Origin: Bacillus sp. es.034
Lineage (GTDB): Bacteria; Bacillota; Bacilli; Bacillales; Bacillaceae_B
Direction of reading: 5' to 3'
Assembly: GCF_002563655.1 (NCBI RefSeq)
Contig: NZ_PDIY01000001.1
Span: forward strand, 1,088,001-1,152,000
Length of the DNA: 64,000 bases
In this document: in pieces, positions 34,209 through 43,237 of the stretch
Layout of the letters: each line of letters begins with the position of its first letter
Position numbering within the stretch: the stretch's first letter is position 1
Notes under the pieces: model-generated
The model's database searches: none
Seen by the model: only the letters and a program-made list of their open reading frames with translations
Told to the model about the DNA's origin: nothing
Position numbers and translations under genes: made by a program

Positions 34209-35006
34209 TTATTTCTCATACCGGAAAATCTCTCTGAATGCTTTACTGTAATACCCGAACGGCTCTTCCAGATGACGATATTTCTTCAACGTAAAGAGAG
34301 TCAGCAGCACTACGGCTGTCGGAGTATTGTACATTCTCTTAAACAGAGGTCCTTTTCCGATGAAGGATTTTTCATATAAGCGGGTCTGCATGTCGGGTTT
34401 CTCGTGGTTCACGACTACCTTCGGGAAATAGCTGATGGACTTGTTATGCCGAGCTAAATCAAATAAGAAGATATTCTCTTCCCCTGAAGGATAGATCGCG
34501 CCCAATCCGAACTTCTCGTCGAATTGAATGAGAGAGCGTTCGATGTTCGCCGTTTGGATGAAAATTTCGATAGAAGATTTCTTTAACAGCTTACCGGTTG
34601 TAACCTGTTTCTGTTCTTCTTCGTCATATTCTTTATAGTAAACATTTTTGATCGGATCATAGATTTGAAAGCAGGCAACATCGGTTTCGAGATTATCGTG
34701 AAAATAATCCACGACTACTTGGAATGAATCATCATTATACCAGCAGTCGTCATCAGAGAACGTAAGAATGCTTCCCTTGGCATGCTCTATCCCAACATTG
34801 CGGGCGAGTGACAATCCTTTGCGATCGATTTCAATATGATTGTATTTAAAGTTAACATCTTTTAAAACGGATGTAATATAATTGTGATTGTCTTGTGATA
34901 CAATAATGACTTCGAAGTCTTTATATACTTGATTATTAAGACTTTCAAACAATCGTTTCAATTCCTCTGGTTTCGTTCCAAGAGTTGGTACGATTACACT
35001 AATCAT
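34209..35006 (-). CDS. Glycosyltransferase family 2 enzyme
   Basis: A soluble GT-A glycosyltransferase of about 265 residues. MISVIVPTLG starts the fold. VIIVSQDN, GLSLARNVGIEHAKG and LTFSDDDCWY supply the nucleotide and metal site (the DDD acts as the Asp-x-Asp motif). The later part has DEKFGLGAIYPSGEE, as in GT2 enzymes of teichuronic-acid and capsule clusters. The start at 35006 has GAGG nine bases upstream, while an in-frame ATG at 35021 lacks one. It is alone on the minus strand and divergent from galU, and fits the polymer pathway as a sugar-adding step. Confidence 0.85.
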   Translation of the reverse strand: MISVIVPTLGTKPEELKRLFESLNNQVYKDFEVIIVSQDNHNYITSVLKDVNFKYNHIEIDRKGLSLARNVGIEHAKGSILTFSDDDCWYNDDSFQVVVDYFHDNLETDVACFQIYDPIKNVYYKEYDEEEQKQVTTGKLLKKSSIEIFIQTANIERSLIQFDEKFGLGAIYPSGEENIFLFDLARHNKSISYFPKVVVNHEKPDMQTRLYEKSFIGKGPLFKRMYNTPTAVVLLTLFTLKKYRHLEEPFGYYSKAFREIFRYEK

Positions 35007-35084
35007 TTTCTTCATCCTCACATCTGAAATTACTCGCTATATTATAGCACATTAAACCTGTGAGATTAAGAAATCAATAACATA

Positions 35085-35093
35085 TGGTATAAT
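35085..35093 (+). promoter_or_regulatory. Candidate extended -10 promoter of galU
   Basis: TGGTATAAT, an extended -10 sequence, with a leader of about 125 bases to the TTG start. No good -35 is seen. Confidence 0.4.
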
Positions 35094-35222
35094 ACTCGTG
35101 AAATTTAATGATTTTGGCTCATCAAGAGCGTAAATGAGCCACATTCTGCAGAAACTATTTAAAAGACTTCGAACCAGTAGAATAAGAACAAGTGATTTAT
35201 ACAAAACTAAGAGGTGAGTTCT

Positions 35223-36095
35223 TTGAGAGTGAAAAAAGCGATTATCCCGGCAGCGGGGTTGGGAACACGATTCCTGCCGGCAACAAAGGCACAACCGAAA
35301 GAAATGTTACCAATTGTAGATAAACCTACAATCCAATATATTATTGAAGAAGCCGTCAACTCGGGGATTGAAGATATCCTGATCGTTACAGGCCGCGGAA
35401 AACGCGCCATCGAGGACCACTTTGATAAATCGTTGGAACTTGAAGAAATGCTTGCGATGAAAGAGAAATACGATGAGCTTGAGCAGATCAAGCAAATCTC
35501 TCATCTTGCAGACATTCACTATATCCGCCAAAAAGAACCAAAAGGACTTGGACATGCGATCTGGTGTGCGAGAAAATTCATCGGCGACGATCCTTTCGCT
35601 GTCTTACTTGGGGATGACATCGTGGTTTCCGAGAAACCTTGTTTAAAACAATTGATCGATGAATTCGAAGAAAAGGAATCGAGCATCATCGGGGTACAGG
35701 AAGTTCCGGACGAGGACGTATCCAAGTATGGTGTCATCGACGTAGAAGACCCGACGAACGAAGGTCCGCTTTTCAAAGTCAAAGGACTTGTTGAGAAACC
35801 GAAACTGGAAGACGCCCCTTCGAACATGGCCATCATGGGACGTTATGTCCTGACACCGGATGTCCTGGATATCTTAGGGAACCTGGAACCTGGTCAAGGA
35901 AACGAAATCCAATTGACGGACGCCCTGCAGAAATTAAATGAAAAGCAAAATGTTTACGGGTATTCTTTTGATGGTAAAAGGTATGATATTGGAAACAAAT
36001 ATGGCTTCGTTCAAGCAACAGTCGAGTTTGCTTTAATGAGGGATGACCTTAAAGGTCCATTGAAAGATTGGTTAAAAGACATCATTTCAGAATGA
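35223..36095 (+). CDS. galU: UTP-glucose-1-phosphate uridylyltransferase
   Basis: Makes UDP-glucose from UTP and glucose-1-phosphate in the cytoplasm, the precursor of glucosylated teichoic acid, glycolipid anchor and (through Ugd) glucuronate. The motif [19 protein letters not shown] with [12 protein letters not shown] at the N-terminus, then [17 protein letters not shown] and VEKP, is standard for GalU/GtaB, with length about 290 residues. TTG 35223 fits the ribosome binding site AGGTGA. GTG at 35214 lies inside it. It is followed after 16 bases by ugd, an obvious operon (UDP-glucose to UDP-glucuronate). Confidence 0.96.
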   Translation: MRVKKAIIPAAGLGTRFLPATKAQPKEMLPIVDKPTIQYIIEEAVNSGIEDILIVTGRGKRAIEDHFDKSLELEEMLAMKEKYDELEQIKQISHLADIHYIRQKEPKGLGHAIWCARKFIGDDPFAVLLGDDIVVSEKPCLKQLIDEFEEKESSIIGVQEVPDEDVSKYGVIDVEDPTNEGPLFKVKGLVEKPKLEDAPSNMAIMGRYVLTPDVLDILGNLEPGQGNEIQLTDALQKLNEKQNVYGYSFDGKRYDIGNKYGFVQATVEFALMRDDLKGPLKDWLKDIISE

Positions 36096-36111
36096 ACAAG
36101 GAGAAGTTAAG

Positions 36112-37416
36112 ATGAATATTTGTGTAATTGGTACAGGTTATGTAGGACTTGTTTCGGGTGTTTGCTTCAGTGACGCCGGGAACAAAGTGACTTGTTTAGA
36201 TATAGACGCCCAAAAGGTGGAAAACCTGAAAAATGGGATCATTCCCATTTATGAGCCGGGCTTAACAGAATTAGTAGAGAAGAACATCAATGAAGGTCGC
36301 TTATTCTTCACAACAGATTATACTGAGGGAATGAGTGACGCGGATCTGGTCATCATCGCAGTCGGTACGCCACCTAAAGAAAATGGCGAGGCGAACCTGC
36401 AGTATATCGAAGCGGCTGCCCGCTCGATTGCCGAACACCTGAACGATTACAAAGTGATTGTCACGAAGAGCACAGTGCCAGTCGGGACAGGTGCCATGAT
36501 CAAGGGTGTCATCAAAGAGGTAGTCGGACATGAGGAATTCGATGTCGCATCCAACCCTGAGTTCCTTCGCGAAGGATCGGCCATTCACGATACGGTGAAT
36601 ATGGAAAGAGCGGTCATCGGTGTGGAATCAGAGAAAGCGGAAGCGATCCTGAAGGAATTACATGCTCCTTTTACCAAAAATATCGTCGTGACGAATATTG
36701 AAACATCTGAAATGATCAAATACGCATCCAATGCGTTCCTTGCAACGAAAATCAGCTTCATCAACGAAGTGGCGAACGTGTGCGAACTTGTAGGGGCAGA
36801 CGTAACGAAAGTGGCAGAGGGGATGGGATATGATCCACGGATCGGTCCACAATTCCTGAACGCCGGCATCGGATACGGAGGTTCTTGCTTCCCTAAAGAT
36901 ACAAGCGCCCTTGTGAAGATTGCCGATCAAGTAGGCTACGACTTCAAAATCGTGAAAGATGTAGAAGCAGTGAACGGGCTTCAGCGCTTCAAAGTGGTCG
37001 ACAAGCTTGTGGAAGCCTTCGATGGCGACCTGAAAGACAAGAAGATTGCCGTCCTCGGTCTTGCGTTTAAACCGAATACGGATGATATGAGGGACGCACC
37101 TTCTGTCGACGTCATTCCTAAGCTGCAAGAGCTTGGAGCGGATATCCTCGCCTATGACCGCATTGCAGAGAAGAATGCAAAGGTATTGATTCCAAACCTT
37201 CGTACAGGTGATGATCTATATGAAGTCATCCAGAATTCAGATGCCATTCTGATCCTGACGGAGTGGGATGAAGTGAGAGAGCTTGACCTTGAGAAAGTGT
37301 CTACGCTTGTAGAAAGCAAAGTGATCGTAGATGGTCGTAACATTTTCGACCCTGCCCATATGGAAGAGAACGGATTCTATTATGCATCCATCGGCAGAAA
37401 AACCGTCACATCATAA
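36112..37416 (+). CDS. ugd: UDP-glucose 6-dehydrogenase
   Basis: Oxidises UDP-glucose to UDP-glucuronate with two NAD. NICVIGTGYVGLVSGVCF is the NAD-binding start. TKSTVPVGT, NPEFLREGSA, YASNAFLATKISFINE and GYGGSCFPKD (with the catalytic Cys) follow in the right order, and 434 residues is normal. AAGGAG precedes ATG 36112. It is coupled to galU and followed by a GT2 gene, so glucuronate probably enters the polymer made here, as in the teichuronic-acid (tua) system of B. subtilis where TuaD is the homologue. Confidence 0.96.
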   Translation: MNICVIGTGYVGLVSGVCFSDAGNKVTCLDIDAQKVENLKNGIIPIYEPGLTELVEKNINEGRLFFTTDYTEGMSDADLVIIAVGTPPKENGEANLQYIEAAARSIAEHLNDYKVIVTKSTVPVGTGAMIKGVIKEVVGHEEFDVASNPEFLREGSAIHDTVNMERAVIGVESEKAEAILKELHAPFTKNIVVTNIETSEMIKYASNAFLATKISFINEVANVCELVGADVTKVAEGMGYDPRIGPQFLNAGIGYGGSCFPKDTSALVKIADQVGYDFKIVKDVEAVNGLQRFKVVDKLVEAFDGDLKDKKIAVLGLAFKPNTDDMRDAPSVDVIPKLQELGADILAYDRIAEKNAKVLIPNLRTGDDLYEVIQNSDAILILTEWDEVRELDLEKVSTLVESKVIVDGRNIFDPAHMEENGFYYASIGRKTVTS

Positions 37417-37421
37417 TAAAA

Positions 37422-37450
37422 AAGGTGGATCCTTTACATGGGTCCACCTT
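37422..37450 (+). terminator. Hairpin between ugd and the GT2 gene, possible attenuator
   Basis: AAGGTGGATCC/GGGTCCACCTT with a seven-base loop. No T-run follows, so read-through or processing is more likely than full termination. Confidence 0.45.
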
Positions 37451-37476
37451 CAATCGGTATGAGAGGAAGTCATGAT

Positions 37477-38613
37477 ATGATACTAGAAATAATCTTTTGG
37501 CTGCTGATCCTGCTTTCGGTTTATATCTATGCCGGTTATCCGATTCTCTTGAAACTCATAAGTGGAGTCATAAAGAAGGAACGAATGACGGAAACTGGCT
37601 ATGAACCAAAGGTAACGCTCTTTATCGCAGCATACAACGAAGAGAAAGTCATCGCTGAAAAAGTTCAAAACTCTGTGGAACTTGATTATCCACAGGACAA
37701 GCTTGAAATCATCGTTGTCTCAGATGATTCATCAGACAGAACGAACGACATCGTCAATGAATTCGTGTTGAAGTATCCGAACGTGAAGCTGAATGTCGTG
37801 AAAGGAAGAAAAGGGAAGACGGCAGCACTTAACAAGTCCGTCCCTCTTGCAACAGGTGAGGTCCTCGTATTCTCGGATGCGAACTCCCTTTACCAAAAGG
37901 ACGCCGTCCATCACTTAGTGAAGCACTTTAAAGATGAGGAAATCGGCGGGGTTTGCGGAGAGCTTCGCTTGACGAATCCGACCAATTCATCCATCGGGGA
38001 GTCAGAGGGTGCTTATTGGAAGTATGAAAAGCTCCTTAAGATGCTTGAGACGGCAACAGGTACGACCATCGTAGCGAATGGTTCCATCTATGCCCTGCGT
38101 AAAGAATTGTTCAAAGAAATGAATCCGAATGTAGGGGATGATATGCAGAACCCGTTGATCATCATCAGCCAGCAAAAGAGATTCGTCTATGAACCAAATG
38201 CGATCACGATGGAAGAAACGTCACCGAAGTCTTCGGAAGAGTTCGGGCGGAAGGTACGGATCGTCACACGAAGCTTTACTGGTATCATGAGCTATAAAAG
38301 TGTACTGAATCCGTTCAAGAATTTCGATTTCTTCTATAAATACATGTCACATAAATTCCTGAGATGGTTAGTTCCTTATTATATGGTTGCGATCTTCATC
38401 ATCAATCTATTCTTACTGGATCAACCGTTATATCAAGTCATGTTCGGTTTACAGTTATTATTCTATATCCTCGCATTACTAGGAAAAGTGACGAGCAATA
38501 AGATTACCTATATTCCATATTACTTCTGCCTGGTGAACTATGCAGCCCTCCTCGGTACCTTGAGAGCGATTTCCGGTAAGAGGCAGGCCACTTGGACACC
38601 AACTAGCAGATAA
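37477..38613 (+). CDS. Membrane-bound processive-type glycosyltransferase, family 2
   Basis: A GT2 enzyme with membrane segments at both ends: one at about 3-23, then the GT-A domain (VTLFIAAYNEEKVI, IIVVSDDSSDRTNDIV, VLVFSDANSLY, GGVCGELRL, NGSIYALRKEL), and three or four C-terminal segments after VRIVTRSFTG. The layout resembles enzymes that make beta-linked glycans (hyaluronan/PNAG-type or mannan-type), and Asp-x-Asp and catalytic Asp candidates are visible (SDANS, GDDMQN). ATG 37477 is preferred as AGAGGAAG lies eight bases upstream. A longer frame from 37438 would begin in the hairpin. It lies after galU and ugd, so UDP-glucuronate or UDP-glucose may be its donor. A strong terminator follows. 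Confidence 0.85.
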   Translation: MILEIIFWLLILLSVYIYAGYPILLKLISGVIKKERMTETGYEPKVTLFIAAYNEEKVIAEKVQNSVELDYPQDKLEIIVVSDDSSDRTNDIVNEFVLKYPNVKLNVVKGRKGKTAALNKSVPLATGEVLVFSDANSLYQKDAVHHLVKHFKDEEIGGVCGELRLTNPTNSSIGESEGAYWKYEKLLKMLETATGTTIVANGSIYALRKELFKEMNPNVGDDMQNPLIIISQQKRFVYEPNAITMEETSPKSSEEFGRKVRIVTRSFTGIMSYKSVLNPFKNFDFFYKYMSHKFLRWLVPYYMVAIFIINLFLLDQPLYQVMFGLQLLFYILALLGKVTSNKITYIPYYFCLVNYAALLGTLRAISGKRQATWTPTSR

Positions 38614-38617
38614 TGGG

Positions 38618-38656
38618 AATGAAACCCGATTTGAGTCGACTCAAATCGGGTTTTTC
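38618..38656 (+). terminator. Terminator of the galU-ugd-GT2 operon
   Basis: AAACCCGATTTGAG/CTCAAATCGGGTTT perfect 14-bp stem with loop TCGA and a T-run. Confidence 0.92.
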
Positions 38657-38700
38657 TGTGTAATCATGTCAAATCATACAACGAATTGTCATACCCTGAC

Positions 38701-38747
38701 TTTATAAATATAACAAATAGTGTTAAAATTTTATTACAATTATGTAA
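38701..38747 (+). promoter_or_regulatory. Candidate promoter and TTACA-N4-TGTAA site (copy 4) of the LTA-synthase-like gene
   Basis: TTTATA, 17 bases, TAAAAT (38724-38729) is followed by TTACAATTATGTAA at 38734-38747, covering the expected start and ending 17 bases before the ATG. Unlike copies 1 and 2 it lies downstream of the -10, which would suit repression. Confidence 0.4.
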
Positions 38748-38764
38748 ACGGGGTATAAAAAATT

Positions 38765-40579
38765 ATGAATCTAGTAAACAAGCTGAAACAAGGATTACGA
38801 TCCATATGGCAGGACAAACTTTTATTGATTTCGGCCATTGGACTGTCCATTAAAGTCGTCTTATTTTATTTATTTTTAGGAAAAGGGTTATTCGAAGTGA
38901 AGAGCTTATTAGTCACCCTTCCAGGGACCATTCTGATGCTGTTCTCTTTCGTGTTCCTCTTTAAGACGTGGGCGAGGAAGTCAGTGATCATCATCATCAA
39001 TGTGGTAGCGACGTTCTTATTGTTGGCTCAACTTTGGTACATCCGCTACTTTGGGACACCACTGTCCTTTTTTGCTCTCCTTCAAACAACGAATCTATCC
39101 GGACTCGGACCGAGCATCCGGGAGCTTATGAACGGACTGGATATCCTATTCATCGTCGATATCATCGTCCTTTTGGTATTGGTGAAAAAGAAATCTTTCT
39201 CGATCCCAAAGATACATTGGAGAACATTTGTTATCGCCTTCTTGGCAGGTTTCTGTATTCTTGCCGTCAAGCCAATGAAAAATCACTACATCGATGGAGC
39301 TCCATTTGCACAAATCTTTAAGATTTACGATCGATATGATTACATGATGAAATTCAATCCACTTCAATACAGTGCACTGGATCTGTACTTGTTCTATCAA
39401 AATAACCGATATATGAACTTAAGTGACGAAGAAAGACAGATGGTGGAAGATTGGTACGCCAAGAAAGATGAATTCCGCAAAGAAGATAAGGATCTGCATC
39501 CGGAATATAAGGGGATTGCAGAAGGCAAGAACCTGATCGTGATCCAATCCGAATCGCTGGAAAATTGGGTGCTCGGACAGAAGATCAACGGCAAGGAAAT
39601 CACGCCGAATCTTAATCGCCTGCTGGATCACAGCATCTATGCTTCAAACTTCTACCCTCAAACGAAAGGTGGCAGGAGCTCGGATGCCGAGTTCATCTTG
39701 AACACGTCCATGCTTCCTGTAGCAGAAGGAAGTACCTTTTTCAGGTACCCAACAAACGATTATACAACCCTTCCAGGCCTCTTGAAGGATAAAGGGTATT
39801 CCACGTTGGCCTTTCATGGTGACGAAGGAACCTACTGGAACAGAAGAGAAGCATATCCCCACATCGGGATCGATAAATATTATGATATAGAGGATCTGGA
39901 AGAAGGAGAACATATCGGCATGGGTCTGAGCGATGTGGAATTCTTCAAACAATCCGTCGACATTTTAAGCAAAAAAGAAGATCCTTTCTACGGTCTGATG
40001 ATCACGCTGACAAGTCATACGCCGTTTATCCTGCCAGACACGTATCGAGAGCTGGAATTTGAATCTCAATATAGCGAAACGTCTGCAGCAAATTACCTGC
40101 AAACAATCCACTATCTGGATATGGCGATCGGGAAGATGATGGCCGACCTGGAAGAGCGGGGCATGATGGATGATACCATCGTCGCGATTTACGGAGATCA
40201 TGCTGGATTTGAAAACAGCTACAAAGAAAAAATGATGAAAGAAAATCCAAAAGTCAAGGGAATCGATGAATTGGGAAGAGTACCTTTCATCATTTACAAT
40301 CCTGAATTTGAGAAGCTTGAAATCACGAAAGCCGTAGGTCAGGTCGACATGTACCCAACTTTGGCTTACATGCTTGGAATTCCTGAAGAAAAATATGCCC
40401 AGACCATCACAGGACGAAACATCCTGACGACAAAAGAGAGCTTCGCCGTGATTCCACTGGAAAACAAAATCATCATGGAAAACGAGGCAGATCAGGAGCA
40501 CAAAGAGTTCGAATTACGTGCACAGCAAGTGTCTGATCTGGTCATCCGCAGTAATTACTTTGAAGAAGATGAAAAATAA
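38765..40579 (+). CDS. Lipoteichoic-acid-synthase-like phosphoglycerol transferase (LtaS family)
   Basis: Membrane enzyme of 604 residues: five predicted membrane segments in the first 210, then an extracellular sulfatase-fold domain. Seen motifs are IQSESLENWVLG (metal-binding Glu), NFYPQTKGGRSSDAEF, FHGDEGTYWNR, LTLTSHTPF and YGDHAGF. The nucleophile in LtaS is a Thr in GKTSD; here the aligned residue is Ser305 (GRSSD). The mature domain would polymerise or prime glycerolphosphate chains from phosphatidylglycerol, or modify another polymer in a related reaction. The start is ATG 38765 with only a weak, distant GGGG. B. subtilis has four paralogues (LtaS, YfnI, YqgS, YvgJ) and I cannot say which this resembles most. 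Confidence 0.88.
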   Translation: MNLVNKLKQGLRSIWQDKLLLISAIGLSIKVVLFYLFLGKGLFEVKSLLVTLPGTILMLFSFVFLFKTWARKSVIIIINVVATFLLLAQLWYIRYFGTPLSFFALLQTTNLSGLGPSIRELMNGLDILFIVDIIVLLVLVKKKSFSIPKIHWRTFVIAFLAGFCILAVKPMKNHYIDGAPFAQIFKIYDRYDYMMKFNPLQYSALDLYLFYQNNRYMNLSDEERQMVEDWYAKKDEFRKEDKDLHPEYKGIAEGKNLIVIQSESLENWVLGQKINGKEITPNLNRLLDHSIYASNFYPQTKGGRSSDAEFILNTSMLPVAEGSTFFRYPTNDYTTLPGLLKDKGYSTLAFHGDEGTYWNRREAYPHIGIDKYYDIEDLEEGEHIGMGLSDVEFFKQSVDILSKKEDPFYGLMITLTSHTPFILPDTYRELEFESQYSETSAANYLQTIHYLDMAIGKMMADLEERGMMDDTIVAIYGDHAGFENSYKEKMMKENPKVKGIDELGRVPFIIYNPEFEKLEITKAVGQVDMYPTLAYMLGIPEEKYAQTITGRNILTTKESFAVIPLENKIIMENEADQEHKEFELRAQQVSDLVIRSNYFEEDEK

Positions 40580-40584
40580 AAGAG

Positions 40585-40622
40585 TGAACGCCTGTCTCCT
40601 TGTGGGATGGGCGTTTTTTCTT
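40585..40622 (+). terminator. Weak terminator of the LTA-synthase-like gene
   Basis: AACGCC ... GGGCGTT arms with a long loop, followed by six T. Confidence 0.55.
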
Positions 40623-40670
40623 TGAATGAGACTGGATGGAGGCGGGAGCTAGATAAAGAAAATTCGACAT

Positions 40671-40782
40671 GCCGGCATGATTATGGTTAAATGTCGCATG
40701 AAAATCTAGAATCCCGCATGAAAAACCCATAACCCGCATGATTATCTTCAATCCGGCATAATTCCCTTCAAATCCAGCATGA
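40671..40782. repeat. Six tandem units of 20-21 bases around GCAT(G/A)A
   Basis: The GCAT core starts at 40675, 40696, 40716, 40736, 40756 and 40777. Each is preceded by a C/G-rich CCC/CCG triplet and followed by a variable AT-rich stretch. There are no unique spacers, so it is not a CRISPR array. Confidence 0.7.
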
Positions 40783-41080
40783 TTTTTCAGCGAGGACACC
40801 CCTATTAGGAGAGCCTGCTACTTATACGTCCCTAAATACTCGTCCAGAACCACACTCCCAGCTAAAATAGACAATCTAAAGGTGAAAAATCCGATTCATT
40901 GGATAAAAAAAGCTAAACGAGATCCTCAGCTATCGTTAAAAGCCGTCTAAGGGCCTCTCCTGCGATTCAAGGCATGTCCGAGTAGATACCCTTAAATCAA
41001 CTACATGAATCCAAATATGAAGGCTCAGACGCGATTCAATGCGATTCGTGTCGAAAGGGAAATGATCAACATTCAAATCA

Positions 41081-41122
41081 CAAAAAAAGAAAACCTTGGA
41101 TAACCATCCAAGGTTTTCTAGT
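41081..41122 (-). terminator. Terminator of tagO
   Basis: AGAAAACCTTGGAT/ATCCAAGGTTTTCT perfect 14-bp stem with loop AACC. A T-run follows on the minus strand. Confidence 0.9.
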
Positions 41123-41156
41123 AAACTAGTATTTCGAATAAAAAAACGTGTGCTTA

Positions 41157-42218
41157 TTAACGTTCGCGCAGTTTCTTCATCGTATTAAGAAGCGGTTTGT
41201 GCTGACCGATCAGTCCAACCACTTCTGCAGTCAGTTGAATGAGTACAACGAGCACGGCAGAGAATAGGATCGCTCCCCATAGGGTAGATCGGGTGAAAAG
41301 AATCGCACATAGTCCGAAAAATGCTCCGATCGCATAAATGATCAGTACGGTTTCTTTATGAGAGAAGCCCATGGCCAGTAAGCGATGGTGTAGATGGGAT
41401 TTATCAGGTGCTGAAATCTTTTGTTTATTAAGGATACGTCGGATGATGGCAAAGAACGTATCAAAGATCGGTATAGCCAGGATGATAATTGGAACAACTA
41501 AACTGAAGATCGTCACACTCTTGAATAATCCGAGCAATGATATGATCGATATACAATATCCAAGGAACAGTGCTCCTGTGTCACCCATGAAGATCTTTGC
41601 TGGGTTAAAGTTGAAGAACAGGAATCCGATGGTCCCACCGATTAAGATAACTGTAAGGGCAACGACCACGTATTGTCCGTTCATAGCTGCAAGAGCCATG
41701 ATGGATGTCATGGCGATGACGGATACACCGCCTGCCAGTCCATCTAATCCATCAATCAGGTTGATGGCATTGGTGATACCGACAATCCATAGAATCCCGA
41801 ACACATAACTGAAATTCCCCAAATATATACGCTCTGCCACAAACGGCAATGTTATAAAGTCAATTTTGAAATCCGCAAACACGACGATGCATGCCGCGAG
41901 GATTTGTCCAACAAGTTTCGCTTTTGGTGATAGGGTAAAGCGGTCATCAAGGATCCCGACGATCAGGATGATTCCTCCCCCAAGAATGACAGGCCATAGC
42001 GGTAAGATCAAATCATTCAAGTACAACAGTCCGGCTGATGCACCGATGACGATCGCTAATCCACCTACACGGGGCATTAACCCTTTATGAACCTTTCGGT
42101 GATCCGGTTTATCGACAAAGCCAAATCGTTTGGCGAATTTGATCACTAATGGAGTCACTGCTACGGAAACAATTAAAGAAATAGCAAAAGCAATTACAAA
42201 ATCAATTAGAGAGTACAT
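41157..42218 (-). CDS. tagO: Undecaprenyl-phosphate GlcNAc-1-phosphate transferase
   Basis: First membrane step of wall teichoic acid and related polymers: transfers GlcNAc-1-phosphate from UDP-GlcNAc to undecaprenyl phosphate. About ten hydrophobic segments lie across 353 residues, close to B. subtilis TagO (358). RVGGLAIVIGASAGLL, ILDDRF (Asp-Asp metal site), NLIDGLDGLAGGVS (the catalytic region) and FNFNPAKIFMGDTGALFLG are typical of the WecA/TagO/MraY family. The start at 42218 has AGAGGTGA just upstream. A longer in-frame form from 42305 has no such site. A single gene, upstream of a perfect terminator. In B. subtilis tagO is likewise beside yvyE and degS. Confidence 0.95.
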   Translation of the reverse strand: MYSLIDFVIAFAISLIVSVAVTPLVIKFAKRFGFVDKPDHRKVHKGLMPRVGGLAIVIGASAGLLYLNDLILPLWPVILGGGIILIVGILDDRFTLSPKAKLVGQILAACIVVFADFKIDFITLPFVAERIYLGNFSYVFGILWIVGITNAINLIDGLDGLAGGVSVIAMTSIMALAAMNGQYVVVALTVILIGGTIGFLFFNFNPAKIFMGDTGALFLGYCISIISLLGLFKSVTIFSLVVPIIILAIPIFDTFFAIIRRILNKQKISAPDKSHLHHRLLAMGFSHKETVLIIYAIGAFFGLCAILFTRSTLWGAILFSAVLVVLIQLTAEVVGLIGQHKPLLNTMKKLRER

Positions 42219-42592
42219 TCGTTCACCTCTTTTTCTTCTATAGGCACTCCAATTGTAAGAATAACACATAATTAATGATGTGCAACACTTTTTTAAAGGG
42301 AACAATTACTAAAGTGCGTAGCGGGTTCATTTGTCAAAAAATGAAGGGATTTTACTTACTTAGACGTCTAAATTCAGTGGAAAGTTTCAAAAAGTAACAA
42401 GTTATTTACTACTACCCCATAACCAGATGATCTTAAACGTCAGTTTGTCCGATTAATTTCACCATTGTAGGCGATATTAATGGAGAGCACTATCCGTCAA
42501 AAGAGTCATTTTTTCGATGGTACTCTCTATACGATTAGTATGAGTTTAATGATGACATTGTAAGAAAAAAGATTTTTCCAATCTAAAAAATT
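42219..42592. other. Intergenic region upstream of tagO
   Basis: AT-rich, with no gene. It must contain the tagO promoter, but I see no confident -35/-10 pair. Near its far end is a weak terminator for the YigZ-family gene. Confidence 0.5.
42562..42590 (-). terminator. Weak terminator of the YigZ-family gene
   Basis: On the minus strand AGATT-GGAAA-AATCT is followed by TTTTTT. The stem is only five pairs. Confidence 0.4.
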
Positions 42593-43237
42593 TCACGAGT
42601 CGGTTCCCAAAGGGGATTCAAGGTATTCCACATCACCCTCCGTTATGAGGGCCTGCCCATTTGTCAGCTCCGTCATCCATTCCGTGAATCCAGACGTATT
42701 CGCTTCTTCCACATAGACATCAACCTCTACAGACTCCAGATAATGAATGTCCTTCAGTTGATAAGGGGAGGATCTCACTTCATTTTCGACTTTCCCGAGC
42801 CACGTATAATCAATCGTGGACTTCATGATGCGCATCAATCTTCTCTCGACGATCCCTGTTGCATTCAAGCCTTCCGAGGTAGCCCGTCCATACGCACGGA
42901 TCAGACCGCCTGCCCCAAGCTTGATCCCGCCGAAATAACGTGTAACGACAACAACCGTATCTTTAAGATCCCGTTTTTTTAACACTTCAAGCATGGGAAC
43001 ACCCGCTGTCCCACTCGGTTCCCCGTCATCGTTCGCTTTCTGGATCATATTCTGTTCGCCGATCATATAGGCAGAGCAGTTATGATTGGCATCATGGTGC
43101 TTCTTTTTGATCGATACGATGAATTCCTGGGCTTCTTCCTCGGTCTCGACCCGATTCACATAGGTGATGAATCTGGAGCGTTCAATATTGATTTCATTTT
43201 CTCCGTAACCCTTGACGGTATTATACTGATGTAGCAA
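42593..43237 (-). CDS. yvyE: YigZ/IMPACT family protein (YvyE)
   Basis: About 214 residues, close to B. subtilis YvyE (217). The IMPACT N-terminal domain has KGYGENEINIERSRFITYV, then CSAYMIGEQ, NDDGEPSGTAG and VVTRYFGGIKLGAGGLIRAYG, which are the family signature. The second domain is smaller. Members have been linked to translation control and to ribosome-associated processes, but the exact role is uncertain. TTG 43237 is chosen because AAAGGAG lies eight bases before it and the sequence then starts LHQYNTVKGYGE, matching the family. An ATG at 43243 is only two bases after that site. Position between tagO and degS is conserved in B. subtilis. Confidence 0.92.
   Translation of the reverse strand: MLHQYNTVKGYGENEINIERSRFITYVNRVETEEEAQEFIVSIKKKHHDANHNCSAYMIGEQNMIQKANDDGEPSGTAGVPMLEVLKKRDLKDTVVVVTRYFGGIKLGAGGLIRAYGRATSEGLNATGIVERRLMRIMKSTIDYTWLGKVENEVRSSPYQLKDIHYLESVEVDVYVEEANTSGFTEWMTELTNGQALITEGDVEYLESPLGTDS

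Larger units (their letters stand above)
40580..41156. other. Intergenic region between convergent genes, containing a tandem-repeat array
   Basis: It holds the LtaS-like gene terminator, a six-unit tandem array (40671-40782), about 300 bases without recognisable features, and the tagO terminator. No gene is seen. Confidence 0.6.

Noticed and set aside
40671..40782. CRISPR array
   Set aside because: Units are 20-21 bases with no unique spacers and no cas genes nearby.
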